From assembly GCA_964351905.1 (NCBI GenBank), contig CAYGPG010000042.1:1-10698 (forward strand): a stretch of DNA of 10,698 nt, given 5' to 3'. The notes under the pieces are model-generated. The model searched no databases. It was not told the origin of the DNA and saw only the letters and a list, made by a program, of their open reading frames with translations. The position numbers and the translations under genes are program-made. The stretch comes from GCA-2708415 sp964351905 (GTDB lineage Bacteria; Pseudomonadota; Alphaproteobacteria; Micavibrionales; Micavibrionaceae). Shown here in pieces: positions 5,923 to 10,698 of the stretch (positions are counted from its first letter, which is position 1; every line of letters starts with the position of its first letter).

Positions 5923-7041
5923 TTAAGCCGCCATCTTCTGTGCTTCGCAATAGCCAAGGCCAAATTCCTCAGCAACACACTTATAGGTCACCTCGCCTTT
6001 ACAGACATTTAGACCTTCCATAAGAGCAGGATTTTCAGCCAAAGCCTTCTTCCATCCCTTATCTGCCAATTGAAGTGCATAGGGCAATACAGCGTTGTTT
6101 AGGGCGTGCGCAGACGTCATTGGCACCGCACCTGGCATATTCGCCACACAATAATGAATAACCTCATCAACGCTATAAACAGGATCATTGTGCGTTGTTG
6201 CCTTTGATGTTTCAAAGCATCCGCCCTGATCAATCGCAATATCAACGACAACGGAGCCTGGGCGCATTTTACTAATCATTTCTTTGGTCACAAGCTTGGG
6301 TGCAGATGCCCCAGGAATAAGAACCGCCCCAATAACAAGGTCCGCATCCAACACATAACGCTCAATTGAATCATTGGAGGACTGGATAACACGTGCCGTA
6401 TTCCCAAAATGTTCATCTAGCACACGAATTTGATCATGTCCTTTTTCAAGGATCGTCACATCCGCGCCCATACCAACCGCCATTTGCGCCGCATGATACC
6501 CAGACACACCACCGCCAATAACGACAACTTTTGCCGCCTCAACACCTGGAGACCCACCGATCAAACGACCGCGACCGCCAAGGTGTTTCAACAAATACGC
6601 TCCACCAACCTGAATAGACAGACGACCTGCAATTTCAGACATCGGTGCGAGCAACGGAAGCCCCTTCCCGTTTGGCCCTGTTACTGTTTCATACGCGATC
6701 GCTACGCATTTAGACTTCATCAAGCCTTCTGTTTGCGCCTTATCCGCCGCCAAATGAAGGTAAGTAAATAAAACCTGATCTTCGCGTAGCATTTCACATT
6801 CTACAGCTTGCGGCTCTTTCACCTTAATAATCATGTCAGCTTTATCAAAAATCTCTTTGGCTGTTTTAATGATTTTTGCGCCCGCTTTTTCGTAGTCTTC
6901 ATCCGTATAATTGATCCCAGCACCACAATTTGTTTCTACAATCACATCATGACCATGCGCCACAAATTCACGCACCGATGAAGGAACCAGCCCTACACGA
7001 TGCTCTTGCGGTTTAATTTCTTTTGGAACACCAATTAACAT
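5923..7041 (-). CDS. ald: Alanine dehydrogenase
   Basis: Cytosolic NAD-dependent enzyme interconverting L-alanine and pyruvate plus ammonia. The 372-residue length matches the family (about 370). The N-terminal signature MLIGVPKEIKPQEHRVGL contains Arg15; Lys75 (KVKEP) and His96 (TYLHLA) are the expected substrate-binding and catalytic residues. The NAD-binding fold carries GGGVSGYHAA (176-185), preceded by GGSPGVEAAKVVVI, and Asp271 (DIAIDQGG) and MPGAVPMTSAHALNNAVLP follow. AGGAGA lies 6 nt before the ATG, supporting the start. The gene is monocistronic as judged by its own terminator (5896-5857) and a long non-coding upstream spacer. Saccharopine dehydrogenase-type and transhydrogenase alpha relatives are ruled out by the continuous alanine dehydrogenase signature. 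A weak -10-like GATAAT lies at 7085-7080, but its -35 spacing (15) is poor. Confidence 0.97.
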   Translation of the reverse strand: MLIGVPKEIKPQEHRVGLVPSSVREFVAHGHDVIVETNCGAGINYTDEDYEKAGAKIIKTAKEIFDKADMIIKVKEPQAVECEMLREDQVLFTYLHLAADKAQTEGLMKSKCVAIAYETVTGPNGKGLPLLAPMSEIAGRLSIQVGGAYLLKHLGGRGRLIGGSPGVEAAKVVVIGGGVSGYHAAQMAVGMGADVTILEKGHDQIRVLDEHFGNTARVIQSSNDSIERYVLDADLVIGAVLIPGASAPKLVTKEMISKMRPGSVVVDIAIDQGGCFETSKATTHNDPVYSVDEVIHYCVANMPGAVPMTSAHALNNAVLPYALQLADKGWKKALAENPALMEGLNVCKGEVTYKCVAEEFGLGYCEAQKMAA

Positions 7042-7360
7042 ACTACTTCTCCTTTGTGGGTTATGAAATATCGCAAGAGATTATCAGCTGTTTTTCGAAT
7101 CACCAATAGAGAAAATGTAAAAGATATTAAGCCTTTGTATATATTAACAAAAACCCCATCCTTCAGTCCGTTCGTTGCGTCACGGCTTTTTTTACGCCCC
7201 TCTTTTCTATCAGTTTGTTGCTTTGTTTTTTGCCCCAAAAAGGCGTAGCCTTTGATTTTATTGAATAATTTTATTAGTTCGTTGGTTGGGCGTATGAAGA
7301 CATTTTTTAAACCACCAAGGCACCAAGTTTTTTGTTTGAAGTATCCCAATTATTACCGAT

Positions 7361-7465
7361 GTCATCCCGTTGACTTGTCCGCCGAAGCCTTTACAAAGGT
7401 GGAAGAACAGAATCCACAGAATGTAGCGCAAAGACTCAATAGATCCCGACCTGCGTCGGGATGAC
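7361..7465. repeat. 105-bp palindromic element with 9-bp terminal inverted repeats
   Basis: GTCATCCCG (7361-7369) and CGGGATGAC (7457-7465) are perfect inverted ends. The right end also forms a tight hairpin, ATCCCGAC-CTGC-GTCGGGAT (7443-7462). The interior contains CCGCCGAAGCC followed by AAAGGTGG, resembling the repeat beside tRNA-Asp. It encodes no transposase, so it looks like a MITE- or REP-type intergenic element. Confidence 0.6.
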
Positions 7466-7484
7466 AGTTGAGGTAGGCTTATTA

Positions 7485-7503
7485 CATTCCTCGCAATGAC
7501 GGG
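7485..7503. repeat. Short repeat word CATTCCTCGCAATGACGGG
   Basis: The complement, starting CCCGTCATTGCGAGG, resembles a word that recurs in intergenic repeats of many bacterial genomes. It sits 19 bp from the 105-bp element and may be the edge of a longer composite repeat. Only one copy is visible here. Confidence 0.35.
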
Positions 7504-7588
7504 TGGCTTTTGGACTGTAATGAGAGAATTAATCATTGCTCACATTAGCATAAAAGAACACAAAAATAAAGGAATTTAATCCTATTTG

Positions 7589-8020
7589 TTATTTTAGCGG
7601 GGAGGATGCCCAAAGTTTACTATATTGTTCACAGTGGATAATTAGGCTTTGGTAATCGTCTAAATTTATGTTTTCTGGAATTTTATAGTTTTGCCCACCT
7701 TTATTACTGGACAATTTCGCGACGAGAGTCGAACTATCTGTCGCATTGTTTCCTGTTATTGCATCATAACCTGTTTTAGAAACAAAAAGTTTTAAGTCTG
7801 GTGCGCCGCGCGTTTTAAAGTCATCGCTTAAAACAACATAATTACCATCATCACGCTGTTGTATTGACCATGCCCCTTTGACTGTAATCTCTTGATTTTT
7901 CCATGCCTGTGGCTCGGCGGCAAAAGCAATCGACATCATGCATGCTAAAGCCAAAAGCATGGTTAATCCCGTAAGCATAATTTTATTGTTGTTATTTTTT
8001 AACGTGATCGTTTGATTCAT
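7589..8020 (-). CDS. Secreted DM13-domain protein
   Basis: 143 residues. An N-terminal signal peptide is clear: Lys-containing start, hydrophobic core LTGLTMLLALACMMSIAF (about 16-33), and a probable cleavage after AFA (34) or AFAA (35). The mature part looks like a single DM13 domain: GAWSIQQRDDGNYVVLSDDF, then TRGAPDLKLFVS (70-81), LSSNKGGQNYKIPENINL (103-120), and the closing YQSLIIHCEQYSKLWASSPL with the family's conserved Cys130. DM13 domains are predicted electron-transfer or redox modules; the substrate is unknown. Cys27 in the signal core does not make a good lipobox. AGGGA lies 7 nt before the ATG. It stands alone, divergent from the small plus-strand ORF. I am confident of the secretion signal and fairly confident of the domain from pattern memory. 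Confidence 0.8.
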   Translation of the reverse strand: MNQTITLKNNNNKIMLTGLTMLLALACMMSIAFAAEPQAWKNQEITVKGAWSIQQRDDGNYVVLSDDFKTRGAPDLKLFVSKTGYDAITGNNATDSSTLVAKLSSNKGGQNYKIPENINLDDYQSLIIHCEQYSKLWASSPLK

Positions 8021-8048
8021 TTGTATTTCCCTTGTGTATTTCTCTTAT

Positions 8049-8078
8049 GTTTAATCAGTGTAATTTATTATTCGTCAA
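8049..8078 (-). promoter_or_regulatory. Weak candidate promoter of the DM13 gene
   Basis: On the minus strand TTGACG (8078-8073) is a 5/6 match to the -35 box. An 18-nt spacer leads to TTAAAC (8054-8049), only a 3/6 match to the -10 box. The position, about 30 bp before the ATG, is plausible. Confidence 0.25.
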
Positions 8079-8160
8079 AACGAGATCTTCGTTACAAAGA
8101 TGATGACATGAAGTTGCCGCAAAGAAATCAGCAAAAACGCCTAATGTTGAAGTAATTAAA

Positions 8161-8198
8161 CCTTGATTGGAGACGAAAGTGCCATTGTCAAATCAAGG
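8161..8198 (+). promoter_or_regulatory. Inverted repeat that could mask the ribosome binding site of the small ORF
   Basis: CCTTGATT (8161-8168) is perfectly complementary to AATCAAGG (8191-8198), with a 22-nt loop. The downstream arm contains the AAGG of the AAGGAG Shine-Dalgarno (8195-8200). Folding of the leader would therefore cover most of the ribosome binding site. Confidence 0.45.
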
Positions 8199-8206
8199 AG
8201 AATAAA

Positions 8207-8293
8207 ATGAACGATACAATAGATACAGAATGCGAATACCTAGCCGAAGATGGCTACATAATTGGTTTAATTAATGGCATGAATGAAAAGTGA
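8207..8293 (+). CDS. Small acidic protein, 28 aa, unknown function
   Basis: ATG at 8207, TGA at 8291-8293. AAGGAG (8195-8200) sits exactly 6 nt before the ATG, the best Shine-Dalgarno for its distance in the window, and this is the main evidence that it is translated. The product, starting MNDTIDTECEYLAEDG and ending YIIGLINGMNEK, is strongly acidic (seven Asp/Glu, one Lys), with one Cys (9) and a short hydrophobic patch (YIIGLI). It is too short for a membrane helix or signal peptide, and I recognise no family. It is the only complete plus-strand gene candidate, lying head-to-head with the DM13 gene and facing tRNA-Val. It could be a regulatory small protein, a leader peptide, or a chance ORF. 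Confidence 0.5.
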   Translation: MNDTIDTECEYLAEDGYIIGLINGMNEK

Positions 8294-8302
8294 ATTTTTA
8301 AA

Positions 8303-8378
8303 TGGTGGGTGGTAACGGGTTCGAACCGCTGACCCCCTCGGTGTAAACGAGATGCTCTACCAGCTGAGCTAACCACCC
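8303..8378 (-). tRNA. tRNA-Val (anticodon TAC)
   Basis: Cloverleaf read from 8378. The acceptor GGGTGGT pairs with ACCACCC (8313-8307), and the D-arm is GCTCAGCTGGTAGAGC. The anticodon stem TCTCG/CGAGG closes the loop TTTACAC, with TAC at 8345-8343. The T-arm contains GGTTCGAACC. The discriminator is A, and CCA is encoded (8305-8303). Identity follows from the anticodon. Confidence 0.96.
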
Positions 8379-8414
8379 ACGTATTTAAACAACGTCTTTG
8401 GAAAAGACTTGTGA

Positions 8415-8443
8415 GTTTTAGCCATCTTACTCATAGAAATCAA
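8415..8443 (-). promoter_or_regulatory. Candidate sigma-70 promoter of tRNA-Val
   Basis: TTGATT (8443-8438) and TAAAAC (8420-8415) are separated by exactly 17 nt, each matching 4/6 of consensus. Transcription would begin near 8407, leaving a leader of roughly 30 nt before the tRNA. The strong hup terminator upstream makes a separate promoter here likely. Confidence 0.4.
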
Positions 8444-8465
8444 GCTAAAAAAAGAAAATACCGCA

Positions 8466-8528
8466 CATCCCATCGCAGAATGGGATCTGAAAATTATAGT
8501 GAGAACGATCCCTGCCTTCGCTGGGATG
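8466..8528. repeat. 63-bp palindromic element, relative of the 7361-7465 repeat
   Basis: CATCCCA (8466-8472) and TGGGATG (8522-8528) are inverted ends. Inside are a perfect hairpin, ATCCCAT-CGCAGA-ATGGGAT (8467-8486), and a second one, ATCCC…GGGAT (8508-8527). The right end (GATCCCTGCCTTCGCTGGGATGA) aligns with the right end of the 105-bp element, so they seem to be degenerate members of one family. Confidence 0.5.
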
Positions 8529-8547
8529 AGAAGAAATAAAGAGCAAG

Positions 8548-8574
8548 AAAAAAGGCCGCAAAATTTGCGACCTT
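8548..8574 (-). terminator. Intrinsic terminator of the HU gene
   Basis: Minus-strand AAGGTCGCAA-ATT-TTGCGGCCTT makes a 10-bp stem (one G·U) with a 3-nt loop. It runs into six consecutive U residues (8553-8548), 60 bp after the hup stop codon. This is the best intrinsic terminator in the window. Confidence 0.88.
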
Positions 8575-8634
8575 CTTAAATTCTTTATGCGTATCGCCCT
8601 CCCGCTTGCAGGCATGGCGACACTTAAAAAGCGA

Positions 8635-8910
8635 TTATTTGTTAACTGCTTCTTTAAGCTCTTTACCAGCTTTGAACTTAGCATTCTTAGACGCTTTGAT
8701 CTTGATTGCTTCACCTGTACGTGGGTTACGGCCAGTTGTTGCAGCACGTTTAGCAACAGAGAAAGTACCAAAACCAACGAAACGAGCGTCGCCGCCTTTT
8801 TTCAATGTTTTAGTGATACCACCAAATACAGCTTCAACAGCGCGTTGAGCATCTGCTTTAGTCATTTCTGTTTCGTTTGCAACATGTTCGATTAGATCTG
8901 CTTTATTCAT
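8635..8910 (-). CDS. hup: HU family nucleoid DNA-binding protein
   Basis: HU is a small, abundant, dimeric protein that bends DNA non-specifically and compacts the nucleoid. The 91 residues match the family length. The N-terminal helical part (MNKADLIEHVA…AQRAVEAVF) is followed by GFGTF (46-50) and the DNA-binding arm, which includes GRNPRTGEAIKIKAS (60-74) with the intercalating Pro63, and the closing FKAGKELKEAVN. GGAAT preceded by an A run lies just upstream of the ATG. It lies downstream of lon, an arrangement I recall from many alphaproteobacteria. The 140-bp spacer with two inverted repeats suggests its own regulation, but I could not pick a convincing promoter. IHF subunits are less likely, because the arm sequence is HU-like. 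Confidence 0.97.
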   Translation of the reverse strand: MNKADLIEHVANETEMTKADAQRAVEAVFGGITKTLKKGGDARFVGFGTFSVAKRAATTGRNPRTGEAIKIKASKNAKFKAGKELKEAVNK

Positions 8911-8945
8911 AAGAATATTCCTTTTTTATAATTAAAATAATTCAA

Positions 8946-8965
8946 GTGAGAGAATCGCCTCTCAC
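8946..8965. repeat. Hairpin in the HU leader / lon trailer
   Basis: GTGAGAG (8946-8952) and CTCTCAC (8959-8965) pair perfectly around a 6-nt loop, 36 bp before the hup ATG. On the minus strand it is followed by TTGAATTATTTT, not a clean U tract, so it is a poor terminator. It may be a leader structure. Confidence 0.4.
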
Positions 8966-8971
8966 CAATAA

Positions 8972-9018
8972 TAAGTAAGCTGTAACGCGCATAATGCTTA
9001 GGTTTTAAAACTTACTTA
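8972..9018. repeat. 8-bp inverted repeat upstream of HU
   Basis: TAAGTAAG (8972-8979) and CTTACTTA (9011-9018) are perfect complements 31 bp apart, with a central TTTTAAAA palindrome (9003-9010) next to one arm. The position between lon and hup fits an operator pair or a processing structure. Confidence 0.35.
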
Positions 9019-9050
9019 CGAATCATTTTTAGGACTTTTTGAGATTCTCT

Positions 9051-10698
9051 TCAATGGTGAATCACATCTTTTCCCTTATTTTCTGCGGATTCTTGCGATA
9101 TTTGTTCAGATTTAGGAGTATTTTCCTTACTTTCTGCTTCATCAATCGGTTTTGGCATCTCCAAAAGCGCATGAACCAAGACTTCTTCGATCGTATTCAC
9201 GGGAATAATCTCTAGATTCTTTTTCACTTTATCGGGCACGTCAGCCAAATCTTTCTCATTTTCTTTAGGAATAAGAACTTTTTTGATGCCACTACGTAAC
9301 GCTGCTAGAAGTTTTTCTTTCAACCCACCAATCGCCGTCACATACCCACGCAAATTAATTTCACCTGTCATAGCAATGTCACGATGAATTTCAATATTGG
9401 TAAGTGCAGAGATGATTGCCGTTGTCATGGCTGCTCCAGCAGATGGTCCATCCTTAGGCGTTGCCCCTTCAGGTACGTGAACGTGAATTGATTGTTCTTT
9501 CAGCTCTTCGTAAGAAATTCCAAATTGTGCCGCGCGAGATTTAATCAGCATCTCCGCCACTTTAATAGATTCTCTCATGACATCTTTTAAATTACCTGTC
9601 GTTGAAACCTTGCCATCTTTACCAGGCATTGTGACGGCCTCGATGGAGAGAATATCCCCACCAAATTGGGTATAAGCAAGCCCCGTCACCACACCAACGC
9701 GGTCTTGATCTTCAACTTCGCCATAACGGAATTTTTTAACACCCGCGTATTTTTCTAACCCCTTAGGTGTCACGGTTACAGACTTCTTGCCCTTCATTAA
9801 AATATCTTTAATGGATTTACGGCAAAGATTTGCTATTTCACGTTCCAAATTACGCACCCCTGCTTCGCGGGTATAATAACGGATCAGATTACGAATAGTA
9901 TTATCACTAATTTTCACTTCGTCTTTTTTAAGACCTGCGGCTGATTTTTGTTTTTCAAGCAAGTGACGTTTTACAATCTCTAGCTTTTCATCTTCGGTGT
10001 AACCAGAGATACGAATAACTTCCATACGGTCAAGAAGCGGTTGCGGCATATTTAATGAGTTTGCCGTACAGATAAACATGACATCAGATAGATCATAATC
10101 CATCTCCATGTAATGATCATTGAAGGTATCATTTTGCTCAGGGTCTAGAACTTCAAGCAAGGCAGAGCTAGGATCGCCACGCATATCATATGACATCTTA
10201 TCAATCTCATCCAAAAGGAAGAGCGGATTAGAGGTTTTTGCCTTCTTCATACCTTGAATAATTTTACCCGGCATCGCACCAATGTAAGTACGACGGTGTC
10301 CACGAATTTCACTTTCATCCCGCACGCCGCCTAAAGACACGCGTACAAAATTACGGTTGGTTGCATTCGCGATAGATTTTCCAAGTGATGTTTTACCCAC
10401 CCCTGGCGGCCCAACAAGGCAAAGGATAGGCCCTTTGACCTTGTTCGTGCGTTGTTGCACGGCCAAATATTCCAAAATACGTTCTTTTACTTTTTCTAAA
10501 CCATAATGATCTTTGTCCAAAACCTTCAAGGCTTTCTTGATGTCTTTATGAACGCGTGAACGTTTGTTCCACGGCACAGACAAAATCCAATCAAGGTAAT
10601 TGCGCACAACGGTCGCCTCCGCTGACATCGGGGACATCTGGCGCAGTTTTTTCATTTCCGTTTTGGCTTTTTCTTTAGCCTCTTTAGAAAGTTTTAGC
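9051..10698 (-). CDS. lon: Lon ATP-dependent protease, 5'-truncated by window
   Basis: The frame is open to the right edge; the N-terminal substrate-recognition domain lies outside. Lon is a cytosolic hexameric AAA+ serine protease degrading misfolded and regulatory proteins. Counting from the Met at 10655-10653 (an internal residue, not the start), Walker A is GPPGVGKTS (82-90), Walker B is LFLLDEID (145-152), and the arginine- and sensor-rich lid region follows to about 300. The protease domain has the Ser405-Lys448 dyad (PKDGPSAG; GGLKEK), spaced 43 residues apart as in E. coli Lon. The C-terminus bears a roughly 35-residue polar, acidic tail (503-534, ending GKDVIHH) beyond the usual end ALLE. 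The sequence LRQMSPMSAEATVVRNYLDW leading into the AAA domain is typical. No terminator is obvious after the stop. Confidence 0.97.
   Translation of the reverse strand, partial: LKLSKEAKEKAKTEMKKLRQMSPMSAEATVVRNYLDWILSVPWNKRSRVHKDIKKALKVLDKDHYGLEKVKERILEYLAVQQRTNKVKGPILCLVGPPGVGKTSLGKSIANATNRNFVRVSLGGVRDESEIRGHRRTYIGAMPGKIIQGMKKAKTSNPLFLLDEIDKMSYDMRGDPSSALLEVLDPEQNDTFNDHYMEMDYDLSDVMFICTANSLNMPQPLLDRMEVIRISGYTEDEKLEIVKRHLLEKQKSAAGLKKDEVKISDNTIRNLIRYYTREAGVRNLEREIANLCRKSIKDILMKGKKSVTVTPKGLEKYAGVKKFRYGEVEDQDRVGVVTGLAYTQFGGDILSIEAVTMPGKDGKVSTTGNLKDVMRESIKVAEMLIKSRAAQFGISYEELKEQSIHVHVPEGATPKDGPSAGAAMTTAIISALTNIEIHRDIAMTGEINLRGYVTAIGGLKEKLLAALRSGIKKVLIPKENEKDLADVPDKVKKNLEIIPVNTIEEVLVHALLEMPKPIDEAESKENTPKSEQISQESAENKGKDVIHH

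Larger units (their letters stand above)
7042..7588. other. Intergenic spacer between the DM13 gene and ald
   Basis: No convincing gene. The left part (7060-7260) is T-rich with a small hairpin AAAGGC-GTA-GCCTTT at 7239-7253. The right part holds the 105-bp inverted-repeat element and a CATTCCTCGCAATGACGGG word. Long minus-strand ORFs here run through the repeats and have no family resemblance or ribosome binding site that I can support. Confidence 0.6.

Noticed and set aside
7080..7106. Promoter for ald (TTGGTG and GATAAT)
   Set aside because: The -10 is good but the spacer is only 15 nt and the -35 is weak, so it is mentioned only under ald.
7239..7253. Hairpin AAAGGC-GTA-GCCTTT as a terminator
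   Set aside because: Only six pairs and a short U run; no gene ends nearby in either direction to need it.
7035..7349. Minus-strand ORF of 104 codons overlapping the ald start
   Set aside because: It overlaps the first codons of ald in another frame, has no ribosome binding site, and its composition (Lys/Arg-rich, no family pattern) looks like translated spacer.
7258..7536. Minus-strand ORF of 92 codons
   Set aside because: It runs through the 105-bp inverted-repeat element; the reading is explained by the repeat and has no family resemblance.
7566..7586. Possible terminator after the DM13 gene (AGGA…TCCT followed by T-rich DNA)
   Set aside because: The stem is only four pairs and AT-rich; not strong enough to list.
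8445..8777. Minus-strand ORF of 110 codons overlapping HU
   Set aside because: It covers the terminator, the palindromic element and half of hup in another frame; it is a shadow of hup.
1..10698. CRISPR array, insertion sequence or defence operon
   Set aside because: No regularly spaced direct repeats, transposase, integrase or defence-type domains were found in any frame.

Overview
The window looks like chromosomal DNA of an alphaproteobacterium, moderately AT-rich by eye (GC not computed). Three things point there: the order lon–hup–tRNA–nuo, the long C-terminal tail on NuoE, and the sequence style of Lon, NuoE and NuoF. The intergenic spaces carry small inverted-repeat elements. Nearly everything is on the minus strand, so the biological order runs from high to low coordinates. 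No phage, CRISPR array, insertion sequence or recognisable defence system was seen.

Layout from right to left. 10698-9051 is the Lon protease, with its N-terminal part outside the window. A 140-bp spacer with two inverted repeats separates it from an HU-type nucleoid protein (8910-8635), which has a strong intrinsic terminator (8574-8548). Then come a small palindromic element, a candidate promoter and tRNA-Val(TAC). Next is a plus-strand 28-codon small ORF (8207-8293) with a very good Shine-Dalgarno that an inverted repeat could mask. After it lies a secreted DM13-domain protein (8020-7589). A roughly 550-bp spacer follows, holding a 105-bp element with 9-bp terminal inverted repeats. It ends at alanine dehydrogenase (7041-5923), which has its own terminator. 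tRNA-Asp(GTC) comes next, followed by a GC-rich repeat that also provides the ribosome binding site of a small GIY-YIG nuclease gene. That gene is frameshifted near its 3' end.

The left half is the respiratory complex I operon nuoA-B-C-D-E-F (5387-594), with junctions from a 1-bp overlap to a 10-bp gap. It stops after nuoF: instead of nuoG there is a short hypothetical gene (552-319). Its stop codon overlaps that of a convergent plus-strand gene end, the glutamine-amidotransferase end of FGAM synthase (PurL/PurQ, purine synthesis), which enters from the left edge.

Functionally, NuoE and NuoF form two of the three subunits of the NADH-oxidising module, NuoB/C/D the quinone-facing connecting module, and NuoA one membrane subunit. 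NuoG-N must be encoded elsewhere if complex I is complete. Lon and HU are housekeeping functions. Alanine dehydrogenase links alanine to pyruvate plus NADH, which complex I could reoxidise. The most interesting points are the GIY-YIG frameshift on a T-TTA-AAT heptamer followed by a perfect hairpin, the small ORF with a maskable ribosome binding site, and the repeat family.
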